Source of the DNA: a virus | Reading direction: 5' to 3' (one strand) | DNA length: 45,128 nt | IMG/VR virus record: IMGVR_UViG_3300030329_004565 | Coordinates: 1-45,128 of that record | Part shown: in pieces, positions 1-6,494 of the stretch | Layout of the letters: each line of letters starts with the position of its first letter | How positions within the stretch are numbered: the stretch's first letter is position 1 | Position numbers and translations under genes: made by a program | The notes under the pieces: generated by a model | The model's database searches: none | The model's input: the letters and a program-made list of their open reading frames with translations, nothing else | Told to the model about the DNA's origin: nothing

Positions 1-108
1 GTGACTCCCTTACGCAATAAGTGCAGGGTGCATGCACATGGGTCAAAACCATGCAGAAAGGTCATGATCTCCCCGATCCCGTGACATTTTGGCAACTTTG
101 ATCACCAT
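1..108. repeat. Terminal direct repeat, left copy
   Basis: These 108 bases recur at 45021-45128 with only two substitutions, at positions 78 (C versus T) and 102 (T versus A). The repeat either is the overlap of a circular or circularly permuted assembly or is part of a genuine direct terminal repeat that the contig truncates. An assembler k-mer overlap would normally be identical, so the mismatches suggest population variation or two real copies. No gene lies in it. Confidence 0.9.
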
Positions 109-132
109 GAACCCCGCCATTCTGTCAACGCA

Positions 133-313
133 CGCGTACGCGCACGCATGAGCCCCCACAACCGACGGACTGCGCCCCATTGACAATATGCGTCAATTCA
201 AAACAAGAGCACCGCTCTCCATGTGACGCTATGTGTCACTTGCCTATGACAAGGTTTGTCACATAACCCGATGAATGACCATATATGGCACCATACATTT
301 ACGAAATGTGTCA
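133..313. promoter_or_regulatory. Palindrome cluster: operator-like control region
   Basis: A run of inverted repeats lies in 180 gene-free bases. Three share one geometry, five-base arms around seven bases: TTGAC-N7-GTCAA at 180-196, GTGAC-N7-GTCAC at 223-239 and ATGAC-N7-GTCAC at 246-262 (the last with one arm mismatch). Others are CGCGTACGCG at 133-142, CCATATATGG at 279-288 and ACATTT-ACG-AAATGT at 295-309. This is what a set of dimeric-repressor operators or an origin would look like. No convincing -35/-10 pair was found; the TTGACA at 180 lacks a -10 box at normal spacing. The role is inferred from position upstream of the rightward operon. Confidence 0.55.
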
Positions 314-403
314 TCTGCAAGCGCCTGATATCATTGCCCTTTTCACTTTTATGCGATGAACTGGCACAAGTGGCATGGGGTCTGCATTGTACTAGAGCAG
401 GAA

Positions 404-560
404 GCGGGGAACCTCGAACGGGGTCGGTCTCCACCTAGGGTGTAGAGTCGAGACGTTCCTAGGGTTCCCCCTTCCAGTTCGACGCGGGTTCGCTCGCGTA
501 TGGACCGGCACAAGCCGCGCATGAGTGTACCTCCGTCAAGGCCCCTGCTCGCAGGATGTC
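404..560 (+). ncRNA. Foldable 5' leader, candidate structured RNA
   Basis: The gene-free leader before the first rightward gene can fold strongly. GGGGAACC at 406-413 pairs with GGTTCCCC at 463-470. TCGA at 414-417 stacks on it and pairs with TCGA at 448-451, leaving an 11-base bulge. Inside, 428-435 and 439-446 form a hairpin with a TAG loop and one mismatch. Two smaller hairpins follow: CGGC-ACAA-GCCG at 506-517 and CCTG-CTCG-CAGG at 544-555. No open frame here looks like protein. It could be a leader RNA, attenuator or small RNA; only the base pairing is seen. Bases 561-686 hold nothing I can identify except the ribosome binding site of the next gene. Confidence 0.35.
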
Positions 561-686
561 GCCGGGAGGGAGTCGGGAGACTTGGCACGTCGGAAGGGAT
601 TGCGCGGGGAGTGTTCGCATACATAGGTTCTGAAATGGGCCGTTAGGTTGTTCGCGTAGGGTCCGCGTCCTCTATCGGAGGGCGCT

Positions 687-1280
687 ATGGGAAACGGAAG
701 GACGGCGAAGAGACGGGCTCGAAAGAACCGACTCCGAGCACACCGACAAGCCGCGAGGCGCTTTTGTAGCGCTTCCGGCATTCGAGACCTGGACCCGGAC
801 CGTGACGATGTCTTGCGTGTTCCGCATGTCAAGACGGAAGCACAGTCCAGACGAGACGACGCCCGAGCCGCACGCCTGGCAGACATTGCCAGTGCGCGGG
901 AGACTCGAAGGGACCGCGACGGTGCCAAGGGTCCACGGGATGAACGTCTCTTGAACCGCGCAATCGCCACGCAATCGGGCCCCGTGATTCATACCCATGG
1001 GGACACACATTGCGATTGGCCACGGGAGAAACGCTCCCCGGTCACGCGCATGTCCCCCGATAGTCGTTCCCGCGAGGGATGGACACTGCGTGACAAGCGC
1101 AAACGCGAAGAGAGCAAGAGCAAACCCGCTCGGAAGCGCCGCAAGGTTTCGGCACGGAAGGGGAAGCGCAAGACCGCGAAGGTTGAAGCGCCTATCTTCC
1201 GCACGCTAAGTGAGGCCGAGATTGCAGCACGGGAGCGGGACCGCAAGTCCGCAAAGAAGCGGGCGATTTCAACCTGGTAG
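687..1280 (+). CDS. Basic protein, unknown function, first gene of the rightward operon
   Basis: This 197-residue product is extremely rich in Arg and Lys, especially residues 1-80 and 135-197, with a K/R run in the last third (SARKGKRKTAK). The start is an ATG with GGAGG five bases upstream. It resembles no enzyme family I know; the charge suggests nucleic-acid binding. As the first rightward gene it would be among the earliest expressed. An ORF of 279 codons lies on the opposite strand (989-1828), but it would run against the operon and has no neighbours in that direction. Confidence 0.6.
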   Translation: MGNGRTAKRRARKNRLRAHRQAARRFCSASGIRDLDPDRDDVLRVPHVKTEAQSRRDDARAARLADIASARETRRDRDGAKGPRDERLLNRAIATQSGPVIHTHGDTHCDWPREKRSPVTRMSPDSRSREGWTLRDKRKREESKSKPARKRRKVSARKGKRKTAKVEAPIFRTLSEAEIAARERDRKSAKKRAISTW

Positions 1281-1330
1281 GAATACCAGCGGGCGCGGGC
1301 TCTACGCGAACAATCCAACGGAGGTTTCAA

Positions 1331-1681
1331 ATGACTGTTCAATTTGAGAATGTGGCCGTCCTCACGACGTCGGACATTCAGTCGTATCTTAGCCGTGGCT
1401 CTGGTTTGAGTACCACGGGACGACTTGAGTACGCCGTCTCGCAGGGTTTCGACGTTCACGTTGTATCCACACGAGACACGGTTGTGCCTGCGTCGGATGC
1501 GTGGTGGATGGCTATCGTCAAACCGGAGCGTGGGTGCTCGGGGGAGTTGAAGCCCCAGTCGTGGATGGCGGCACGGGAGAGGCTGCGCGAACTGGGAATC
1601 AGGACCGGGCGGGTGGTCCGGGAAGAGATGAAGGCCAGCGGATGGACGCTGGACGAATGGACCGGGACGAATGCCCGATAG
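1331..1681 (+). CDS. Hypothetical early protein, 116 aa
   Basis: The ATG start has a strong GGAGGTTTCAA ribosome binding site. The product is soluble, with a beta-rich middle (DVHVVSTRDTVVPASDAWWM) and a helical, charged C-terminal half. I do not recognise the family. It lies 50 bases after the first gene and 9 bases before the next, in the same direction. Codon use and spacing fit a real early phage gene; no function can be proposed. Confidence 0.7.
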   Translation: MTVQFENVAVLTTSDIQSYLSRGSGLSTTGRLEYAVSQGFDVHVVSTRDTVVPASDAWWMAIVKPERGCSGELKPQSWMAARERLRELGIRTGRVVREEMKASGWTLDEWTGTNAR

Positions 1682-1690
1682 GAGGAGTGA

Positions 1691-1819
1691 ATGAGGAAGA
1701 ATGGAGCAGACCACCTGCGTGACATTCGCGAGGCGAAGGAGCGCAAGGAACAGAAGCACTATGCCAAGACAATTGAAAGGCTGCGCCTCAAGTGGGGCGC
1801 GAGGGGAGCGGGGGCATGA
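1691..1819 (+). CDS. Small charged helical protein, 42 aa
   Basis: This short frame begins at an ATG directly after GGAGGAGTGA, the same junction sequence seen before other genes of this block. The product is almost entirely charged helix (RDIREAKERKEQKHYAKTIERL). Its last bases overlap the next start as ATGA, which supports translation. The function is unknown. Confidence 0.55.
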   Translation: MRKNGADHLRDIREAKERKEQKHYAKTIERLRLKWGARGAGA

Positions 1820-1881
1820 TTGAAGCATGGAGCGTGCTGGTGGTGGCGATGTTGACTAGTGGCGCATGGGGGAAGCGATGA
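1816..1881 (+). CDS. Micro-ORF, 21 aa
   Basis: A 21-codon frame begins in an ATGA overlap with the previous stop and ends in another ATGA overlap with the next start. The product MIEAWSVLVVAMLTSGAWGK is hydrophobic in the middle and could insert in a membrane. Support comes only from the double coupling; it may simply be a re-initiation bridge. Confidence 0.3.
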   Translation: MIEAWSVLVVAMLTSGAWGKR

Positions 1882-1964
1882 GTGATGCATTGTGTGACGT
1901 GTTCGGGTCGGTTGCTGTGATGGTGGCCGTCTTTGGCATGGCCCTGTGGTGGGGCGTTTGGTAG
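1878..1964 (+). CDS. Small single-pass membrane peptide, 28 aa
   Basis: It starts in an ATGA overlap. Residues 8-28 form one hydrophobic stretch (VFGSVAVMVAVFGMALWWGV) long enough to span a membrane, ending in aromatic residues and a stop. Tiny inner-membrane peptides are common among phage early genes. No function can be assigned. Confidence 0.4.
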   Translation: MSDALCDVFGSVAVMVAVFGMALWWGVW

Positions 1965-1972
1965 GGGGCGGC

Positions 1973-2203
1973 ATGCAATTGAAGGTGAGTGAAGCGGTGC
2001 GGGTGGCAGTGGAGAAAACGCGGGGCCACAAGGACGCGTGCCCGTGTCGCGAGTGCGATGCTGCATGGAAGGGAATTGACACTCTTGACTTGGGAGAGGT
2101 GTTGGATGGAGGAGCAACCGACGTTTGGGATGGTTCACGTTGGGGGGCGGGACTTCCCGGCATGGACTCCACACGCACGGAACCTGTTGGTCAGGGCAAG
2201 TGA
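1973..2203 (+). CDS. Hypothetical protein with CPCREC motif, 76 aa
   Basis: The ATG follows a purine-rich TAGGGGGCGGC. The N-terminal 45 residues look like a real domain: a helix (SEAVRVAVEKTRGHKD), then CPCREC that may bind metal, then a charged helix. The remaining 30 residues overlap the next gene in another frame and are G/D-rich. Either the two genes overlap by 98 bases or only the first part is meaningful. A frameshift joining it to the next frame is possible but there is no slippery site I can point to. Confidence 0.45.
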   Translation: MQLKVSEAVRVAVEKTRGHKDACPCRECDAAWKGIDTLDLGEVLDGGATDVWDGSRWGAGLPGMDSTRTEPVGQGK

Positions 2204-2345
2204 GTTGCCACGAGACTGGGTGGACATTGTGATTGAAGCGCTGACGGAGAATAGGACTTTCCGTTGTGAGATGGAGCGCACGCGCATGCCGGTGACGGAC
2301 TTCGACAGGCGCATGCAGGAACTAGCAAAGCGATACGGAGGATGA
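2106..2345 (+). CDS. Hypothetical early protein, 79 aa
   Basis: It starts at an ATG inside the preceding gene, behind GGGAGAGGTGTTGG. The product has an amphipathic helix (PRDWVDIVIEALTENRTF) and a charged C-terminus (DRRMQELAKRYGG). Its stop TGA is immediately followed by the next ATG, so the pair is translationally coupled. The family is not recognised. Confidence 0.6.
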   Translation: MEEQPTFGMVHVGGRDFPAWTPHARNLLVRASELPRDWVDIVIEALTENRTFRCEMERTRMPVTDFDRRMQELAKRYGG

Positions 2346-2573
2346 ATGACTGAGGTACAGCTTGATGCAATCAAGCGGCTTGTGCTGCGGTACAAGTCGG
2401 ACATGGAATACACGGACGTGGTGTATGACCGTGACGGGACGGGCGTTGCAGGCCTACCGCCTGGGTGGGTGTTGGTGAATGTGTGCCGACCGGAGAAGGG
2501 AAAGGCTCCGCACCTGTGCAATGACATCATCATACAGGCCGGGGTTTCCCCGGAGGGGAGCGTTCACACCTAG
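2346..2573 (+). CDS. Hypothetical early protein, 75 aa
   Basis: The ATG directly abuts the previous stop, and GGAGG lies within the end of the upstream gene. The product has an N-terminal helix (LDAIKRLVLRYKSD) and a beta-rich second half containing CRPEKGKAPHLCND, with two Cys residues. There is no match to a family I know. A GAGGAGGA site follows for the next gene. Confidence 0.65.
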   Translation: MTEVQLDAIKRLVLRYKSDMEYTDVVYDRDGTGVAGLPPGWVLVNVCRPEKGKAPHLCNDIIIQAGVSPEGSVHT

Positions 2574-2583
2574 AGGAGGATGA

Positions 2584-3186
2584 ATGGAGATTTCAATTAC
2601 ACCGATGGCTGCCGGAAGGCACTTCGGCAGCAACCCCGAGTTTGCGGGGACAAAGATTGGCAACGGGATTGGACCGGGGGAGTTCATCTCCAGGCTAAAG
2701 GAGACTGTGCGGGAGATGTCCGACGGGCTCGGATGGGAGCCGGAAGACCTCCTCGTTGAGGGGTACGCGCCGTTCTGCAAGCACTTGTTCGTCCTGAACT
2801 GGACCGGGTGCCTGTCGGGCGGGGTGCCTATCACGGACGAGAACAGGCACCTGCTTCGCACGGAGTACAAGGCAAGGCGACCGACCGAGCTTCCAGTGCT
2901 CAAGAGGTACTTCTCATCCGATGATGTGGAGGTTCCCGAGGCACGCGTCCTCGATGTGATTCTCTACACGACCGAGCAGTTGAGGGTCGAAGGGAAGGAG
3001 ATTGAGGGGGATTGGGCGATTGTGTCAATCAATGGGCAGATGGCCCACACTGAATCGCCAATGTGTCCCGCCACCCTGTTCCGCAATGCCCTTGGAGTGG
3101 ACGAAGGGGGGTCGGGAGTGGCGCTTGACCGTGAGAAGTACGCAGAGAGCGTCGAGTATTGGAGCCAGTTTGCCACTGTGAAGTAG
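2584..3186 (+). CDS. DUF3228 family protein
   Basis: The 200-residue product carries the hallmarks of the bacterial DUF3228 family at about the family's usual length: GCLSGGVPITDENRHLL near residues 79-95, then RRPTELPVLKRYF, then PMCPATLFRNALGVDEGGSG near 160-178, and a closing VEYWSQFATV. DUF3228 proteins are conserved but have no established biochemical role. It has a GAGGAGGATGA ribosome binding site and ATG, inside a run of small unknown early genes. Presence of a whole cellular-type family member in a phage suggests acquisition from a bacterium. Confidence 0.85.
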   Translation: MEISITPMAAGRHFGSNPEFAGTKIGNGIGPGEFISRLKETVREMSDGLGWEPEDLLVEGYAPFCKHLFVLNWTGCLSGGVPITDENRHLLRTEYKARRPTELPVLKRYFSSDDVEVPEARVLDVILYTTEQLRVEGKEIEGDWAIVSINGQMAHTESPMCPATLFRNALGVDEGGSGVALDREKYAESVEYWSQFATVK

Positions 3187-3201
3187 TGGCAGGGAGGATG
3201 G

Positions 3202-3501
3202 ATGAAGATTCGAGTGGACTATGAGATTCCAGACGGGGTGATTAGTGACGCAATCCTCAACGGGCTGGAGTGCGGGATTGTCCGCTGGTGCGATGAGTAC
3301 GAGGACGTGGGAGGGGCGATTCTCTTGACCACTGTACGAGGCGAGGAGCACGCGCTGACCCGTGAGAAAATCAAGGAGGGGATTCGCGTGCTTGCGACGA
3401 AGTACCCCTACCATTTCAACGACCTGATTCGGCGGGCGGGGGACAGTGACACCTCCGACGCGCTCATTCAGTGCGCCCTGTTCGGGAAGGAGGTTTATTG
3501 A
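3202..3501 (+). CDS. Hypothetical phage protein, 99 aa
   Basis: The ATG has GGGAGGATGG before it. The product is a compact alpha/beta domain: a strand (MKIRVDYEIPDGVISDAILN), a mixed middle with WCDEYEDVGG, then a helix (TREKIKEGIRVLATKYPYHF) and a C-terminal helix with SDALIQCALFGKEVY. Similar small proteins ending in a DALIQ/ALFGE-like segment occur in many phages, but I know of no demonstrated function. Its stop overlaps the next start as TGATG. Confidence 0.75.
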   Translation: MKIRVDYEIPDGVISDAILNGLECGIVRWCDEYEDVGGAILLTTVRGEEHALTREKIKEGIRVLATKYPYHFNDLIRRAGDSDTSDALIQCALFGKEVY

Positions 3502-3746
3502 TGGAATACAACGGCCACAAGAACTGGAACCACTGGAATGTGTACACCTGGCTCACTGGCAATGAGGGGCTGCACAGGATGGCCCGATGGAATGTGGACC
3601 ACTGTCGGACTCTGGACGAGGCGGCGGCCAAGACATACCGAACCCTGTGGGGCCTGGCTCCGCTGGGGGAAAAGCCGCACACACCCGACGGGGCACCGTA
3701 CACGGTCACGTCGATTCGCGCCGCCCTGGTGGGGTGGAAAGATTGA
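3501..3746 (+). CDS. Small conserved phage protein (NGHKNWNHWNV type), 81 aa
   Basis: It starts in a TGATG overlap behind GGAGGTTTATT. The N-terminus EYNGHKNWNHWNVYTWLTG is typical of a widespread family of small phage and plasmid proteins that begin with 'YNGxxNWxxWNV'. No activity is known. Residues 35-81 contain a helix (RTLDEAAAKTYRTLWG) and a loop rich in Gly and Pro. Confidence 0.7.
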   Translation: MEYNGHKNWNHWNVYTWLTGNEGLHRMARWNVDHCRTLDEAAAKTYRTLWGLAPLGEKPHTPDGAPYTVTSIRAALVGWKD

Positions 3747-3766
3747 GTGAACCAACAGGAGGAGGC

Positions 3767-3970
3767 ATGAAAGAGAAGCAAATGGTGGACCTGGCAATTG
3801 AGATTCTCCAGTCCATGCAGGATGGCGTGGGCGTGTGCCATGCGTGCGGGGAGGAGGCCTCCGGTGTCAACGGATGGGCCGAGCCAGACGCGCGCCGGTA
3901 CGAGTGCGAGTGCTGTGGAGAGCGTGCCGTCTATGGCGCAGAAGAAACACTTGTCATGCTTGCTGGATAG
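3767..3970 (+). CDS. Zinc-ribbon-like small protein, 67 aa
   Basis: The ATG has AGGAGGAGGC before it. After a helix (DLAIEILQSMQDG) there are two cysteine pairs, CHAC at residues 24-27 and CECC at about 47-50, spaced as in a four-cysteine zinc ribbon. Such proteins usually bind nucleic acid or a protein partner. The target is unknown. Confidence 0.65.
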   Translation: MKEKQMVDLAIEILQSMQDGVGVCHACGEEASGVNGWAEPDARRYECECCGERAVYGAEETLVMLAG

Positions 3971-3980
3971 GGAGGAGTGA

Positions 3981-4139
3981 ATGTGGAAACAAAGGATTGT
4001 GATTGAGTTGACCACGGACGCGGACCCTTCGCAGTTGCTGGACGAGGCAATCGAATTCGGACAACGCCTGGTCGAGGAGCACGGCGGGGAATTCGACGAC
4101 GACGACGCGTGTGTTGGGGATGCCAAGGGGGATGCGTGA
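3981..4139 (+). CDS. Small acidic protein, 52 aa
   Basis: The start follows GGGAGGAGTGA. The product has a strand (QRIVIELTTDAD), a helix (QLLDEAIEFGQRLVEEHGG) and an acidic run FDDDDA. It ends in GDAKGDA, a tail shared with the 46-aa gene at 4653-4793 through a 17-base identical DNA segment. Its stop overlaps the next GTG start as GTGA. Confidence 0.55.
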   Translation: MWKQRIVIELTTDADPSQLLDEAIEFGQRLVEEHGGEFDDDDACVGDAKGDA

Positions 4140-4378
4140 GGTTCAATGTGGGCGATGTTGTCAGTGTCCGGTTCGGGCATCTGGATGGATACGTGCGGCA
4201 TCGCGAGCATCGTCAGTATCTCCCCTTCCGGGGTGAGATTCTTTCCATTCGCTACCGTAGCGATGGCTCGATTGGGAGCGCCAGCTTCCGCCGGGTGTGG
4301 ACTGACGGCGATGGCGATGCGGTGTCTGAGGTAGTCGCCGACTGCCACGATGTGGTGCTGACGAAGGAGGATGAATGA
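4136..4378 (+). CDS. SH3-like small protein, 80 aa
   Basis: The chosen start is the GTG in a GTGA overlap, preceded by AAGGGGGAT. The product begins RFNVGDVVSVRFGHLDGYV and continues with beta-strand material (GEILSIRYRS, ASFRRVWTDGDG). This pattern resembles small SH3-fold barrels, though the family is not recognised. The stop overlaps the next ATG. Confidence 0.6.
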   Translation: MRFNVGDVVSVRFGHLDGYVRHREHRQYLPFRGEILSIRYRSDGSIGSASFRRVWTDGDGDAVSEVVADCHDVVLTKEDE

Positions 4379-4656
4379 ATGGCGGTGAGTCCAAGCCAAA
4401 AGACAGAAAGCGACTCGCCCGTGCGGTGAAAGCGGCGCGGAAGGTTCGTCACCTATGGTCCGACAAGGCCATTGATGAGGGGTGGAGCCCATTCCCGATG
4501 GAGGTGTGGGCAATTGTTCGGGTCCACGAGGAGATTACCTGGGGCAGGGGCTGGAGGCGTTGGCATCGGGGGCGAGTGTGGCGGCGATACCTCAGGGAAA
4601 TGACTTGTCCGTCGTCAGGGGAGACTCTGTTCTACAACACGTGGGAGGCTGAATGA
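4375..4656 (+). CDS. Basic hypothetical protein, 93 aa
   Basis: It starts in an ATGA overlap with GAAGGAGG upstream. Residues 8-25 are strongly basic (KDRKRLARAVKAARKVRH). The middle and C-terminus are rich in Trp and Arg (WGRGWRRWHRGRVWRRYL). The composition suggests contact with nucleic acid or membrane. The family is not recognised. Confidence 0.6.
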   Translation: MNGGESKPKDRKRLARAVKAARKVRHLWSDKAIDEGWSPFPMEVWAIVRVHEEITWGRGWRRWHRGRVWRRYLREMTCPSSGETLFYNTWEAE

Positions 4657-4793
4657 GGTTGGTCAAAGAGTTCCTGACTGAGGCGGATGCCATGGCGTAT
4701 TGCGATGAGCACCCGAGCAGGAATCTGTTCGTTGAGCCTGCGCTGGGGGGTGTGTTCGAGGTGTGGGACATGGATGCCAAGGGGGATGGATGA
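4653..4793 (+). CDS. Small hypothetical protein, 46 aa
   Basis: The start is in an ATGA overlap. The product reads as one strand-helix-strand unit (VKEFLTEADAMAYCDEH, then NLFVEPALGGVFEVWD) and ends MDAKGDG, the same tail as the 52-aa gene upstream. Its stop overlaps the next ATG. Confidence 0.5.
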   Translation: MRLVKEFLTEADAMAYCDEHPSRNLFVEPALGGVFEVWDMDAKGDG

Positions 4794-4963
4794 GTGAGGA
4801 GCGGGGCCTGATACTGGCGCACTGCATTCCGCATGTGTGCAGGCGGGGGTTTTGCAGCGAGAAGCACGGGCCGGGGATGCTGGAATTCCCATCCATGATT
4901 TTCGTTGAGGCAACCCAAATCACAAAAGAGGCGGACCCGGCAGGGCCGCACTCTCCCGACTGA
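4790..4963 (+). CDS. Small Cys/His-containing protein, 57 aa
   Basis: The start overlaps the previous stop (ATGGATGA context). The product contains HCIPHVCRRGFCSEKH, three Cys and three His in 16 residues, which may coordinate metal. The rest is without recognisable motifs. Confidence rests on coupling and continuity of the operon. Confidence 0.5.
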   Translation: MSEERGLILAHCIPHVCRRGFCSEKHGPGMLEFPSMIFVEATQITKEADPAGPHSPD

Positions 4964-4999
4964 CAATATCACTGGCTCAGTTGGGCCAACAAATGGGGG

Positions 5000-5143
5000 A
5001 TGGGTGAGTATTCATTTGAAGACCTTGCGAGTCGCTCCGCTCAGGACTTCCCCAACCCCGACCACGTCGCAACCGACTGCGCCGAGGACGACGAGGGCTC
5101 GGTCCAGACGACGCTGATACGAAGGCAACAGGAGGGCGAATGA
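5000..5143 (+). CDS. Small acidic protein, 47 aa
   Basis: This short frame follows AAATGGGGG and ends in an ATGA overlap with a well-supported downstream gene. The product is acidic in the middle (CAEDDEGS) and ends IRRQQEGE. The overlap supports translation; no function is evident. Confidence 0.45.
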   Translation: MGEYSFEDLASRSAQDFPNPDHVATDCAEDDEGSVQTTLIRRQQEGE

Positions 5144-5862
5144 CAATCAAAGCATGGGAAGGGCCATCCACCGTGAACGGAGCGACCGTCATGTTGGGTG
5201 TGTCATGCGAAGACAGACCATCGAAGAACAAGAAGACCGGCCCGATGGTACAGGTGGGGGTGCTGGTCAAGGATGAGCATCCGGTGGAGGCCGTGCGGAG
5301 CGGGGGTGACGTTGCCGTGTGCAAGTTCTGCCCGCTGCGGCCAAGCCTGCACAAGGAGGCGAAGGAAAAGGGCGAAGAGGTGGCCGAGTTCCCCTGCTAC
5401 GTGCTCCCGTACAGGATGAGCGCTCAATACAAGGCGCTGCTTCCGATGGGGGCGGACTTCGAGAGGGCAAGGGATGCGCTGACAGGGAAGCGGGTGCGGT
5501 TCGGCTCGTATGGCAACGGGTCGAGCGTGCCGAGAGATGTGCTTGAGCCACTGCTCAAGGCACCGAAGATGCACACCCTGTACGAGCACGACTGGCGCAA
5601 CCCGGACAACCAGTGGATGGCGAAGTATGCGATGGCGTCCGTGCATTCCCCCGAAGAGAGGGAGGAGGCAAGGGCGCTTGGGTTCAGGACATTCCGTACG
5701 GATGATGAGGTGGGTGAGGGGGAGATACTGTGTCTCTTTGACTCACACAAAATCCAATGTGTGGACTGTGGTTTGTGCAATGGAAGCAATGCGTTGGAGG
5801 ATGGCGTTGTTGACTGGGGCAGGGAGCCTCGGAAAGACATCGTGATTCCCTCGCACAGGTAA
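5140..5862 (+). CDS. Conserved cysteine-rich phage protein (DUF7227-like)
   Basis: The 240-residue product has the layout of a common phage family: KTGPMVQVGVLVKDEHPVEA with SGGDVAVCKFCPLRPS near residues 55-70, then FPCYVLP, then VRFGSYGNGSSVPRDV near 120, YEHDWR, MASVHSPEE, GFRTFR and a final VDCGLCNG. The spaced cysteines (CKFC, FPC, CVDCGLC) suggest a metal or iron-sulfur site. I recall the family as DUF7227, but the exact name would need a search. The N-terminal half opens with a substrate-like 'not yet known' domain. It starts in an ATGA overlap behind AGGAGGGCGA and stands alone as the largest gene among the small ones. Confidence 0.75.
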   Translation: MTIKAWEGPSTVNGATVMLGVSCEDRPSKNKKTGPMVQVGVLVKDEHPVEAVRSGGDVAVCKFCPLRPSLHKEAKEKGEEVAEFPCYVLPYRMSAQYKALLPMGADFERARDALTGKRVRFGSYGNGSSVPRDVLEPLLKAPKMHTLYEHDWRNPDNQWMAKYAMASVHSPEEREEARALGFRTFRTDDEVGEGEILCLFDSHKIQCVDCGLCNGSNALEDGVVDWGREPRKDIVIPSHR

Positions 5863-5871
5863 GGAGGAGAG

Positions 5872-6186
5872 ATGGGACAGACAAGAACAATTCAAAGCCG
5901 CATTCATGCTCAAGGCATGTATGAGAACGCGATGTTGTACGACCGGCACTCGTGGCAGCGGGGGACGCATGCGGAGTTGACCGCAACCCTCGCAGTCGGA
6001 GGGCTGGACGTGGCACCGGGTCCGCTGATGCGGAAGCAGGATGCGGATGACCTGGCGGCGCGGATGACTGCGCTGGGGAGCCTGTTCAAGGTGGACAAGC
6101 CGACCCTTCGCAAGATTGCGGAGGGCAAGGTGGCCCCGCAGTTCACTGAGGATGGGTTCAATGTCATTGGGTTCGAGGAGGTGTGA
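5872..6186 (+). CDS. Hypothetical protein, 104 aa
   Basis: The start has AAGGAGGAGAG immediately before ATG. The product is mostly helical, with a charged segment (RKQDADDLAARMTALGS) and a C-terminal part (PTLRKIAEGKVAPQFTEDGF). I see no family. Its stop overlaps the following start as TGATG. Confidence 0.65.
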   Translation: MGQTRTIQSRIHAQGMYENAMLYDRHSWQRGTHAELTATLAVGGLDVAPGPLMRKQDADDLAARMTALGSLFKVDKPTLRKIAEGKVAPQFTEDGFNVIGFEEV

Positions 6187-6494
6187 TGCGTCCTCCGACA
6201 GAAGAGAGGGGAGAAACGCTGTACGACATCGAGCTTCCGGGGTTCACCCTGCGTGAGTACGGATGGAGGGTTCTGAAGTACGACCATGGTGTTGTGCTTG
6301 CGAGGCTCATCCATGAGGAGTTCGTCGAGTACGGAACATGGGAGCCCAATCATGACGGGAGCCTTCTTGTCAGCGGGGACTATGTCTTCGGGCCGTTGGG
6401 CACGGAGGTTCCAGAGGGCGTGCTGGTGGATTTCGCCAGGCGTGCGAAAGGGTGGGCTCGGCGGCGCTTCCGCGAGGTTGAAAGGGGGGAGTGA
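6186..6494 (+). CDS. Hypothetical protein, 102 aa
   Basis: It starts in a TGATG overlap behind GAGGAGGTG. The first 70 residues are beta-rich (LYDIELPGFTLREYGWRVLK, HGVVLARLIHEE). The C-terminus is a basic helix (FARRAKGWARRRFREVERG). The family is not recognised. It is one of five consecutive genes joined by TGATG overlaps, so their levels are probably coupled. Confidence 0.65.
   Translation: MRPPTEERGETLYDIELPGFTLREYGWRVLKYDHGVVLARLIHEEFVEYGTWEPNHDGSLLVSGDYVFGPLGTEVPEGVLVDFARRAKGWARRRFREVERGE

Larger units (their letters stand above)
4118..4788 (+). repeat. 17-bp direct repeat at two gene junctions (4118-4134 and 4772-4788)
   Basis: The same 17 bases, GGATGCCAAGGGGGATG, occur at 4118-4134 and 4772-4788, 654 bases apart. 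Each copy sits at the extreme 3' end of a small gene and encodes DAKGD just before its stop. Each also supplies the purine-rich ribosome binding site of the next coupled gene. Only the two 17-base copies are repeated, not the interval. Confidence 0.8.

Noticed and set aside
180-208. Sigma-70 promoter beginning with TTGACA
   Set aside because: No acceptable -10 box lies 16-18 bases downstream; the TTGAC is better explained as a palindrome arm.
362-384. Sigma-54-like promoter TGGCAC...GGCATG
   Set aside because: The distance between the GG and GC elements is two bases short, and position relative to the leader does not fit.
404-475. tRNA gene
   Set aside because: The closing stem is acceptor-like, but there is no D-arm, anticodon arm or T-arm of proper size and it is too short.
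989-1828. 279-codon leftward frame opposite the first rightward genes
   Set aside because: It opposes the operon, has no ribosome binding site or neighbours, and the + strand genes here have good start signals; long antisense frames are common in GC-rich DNA.
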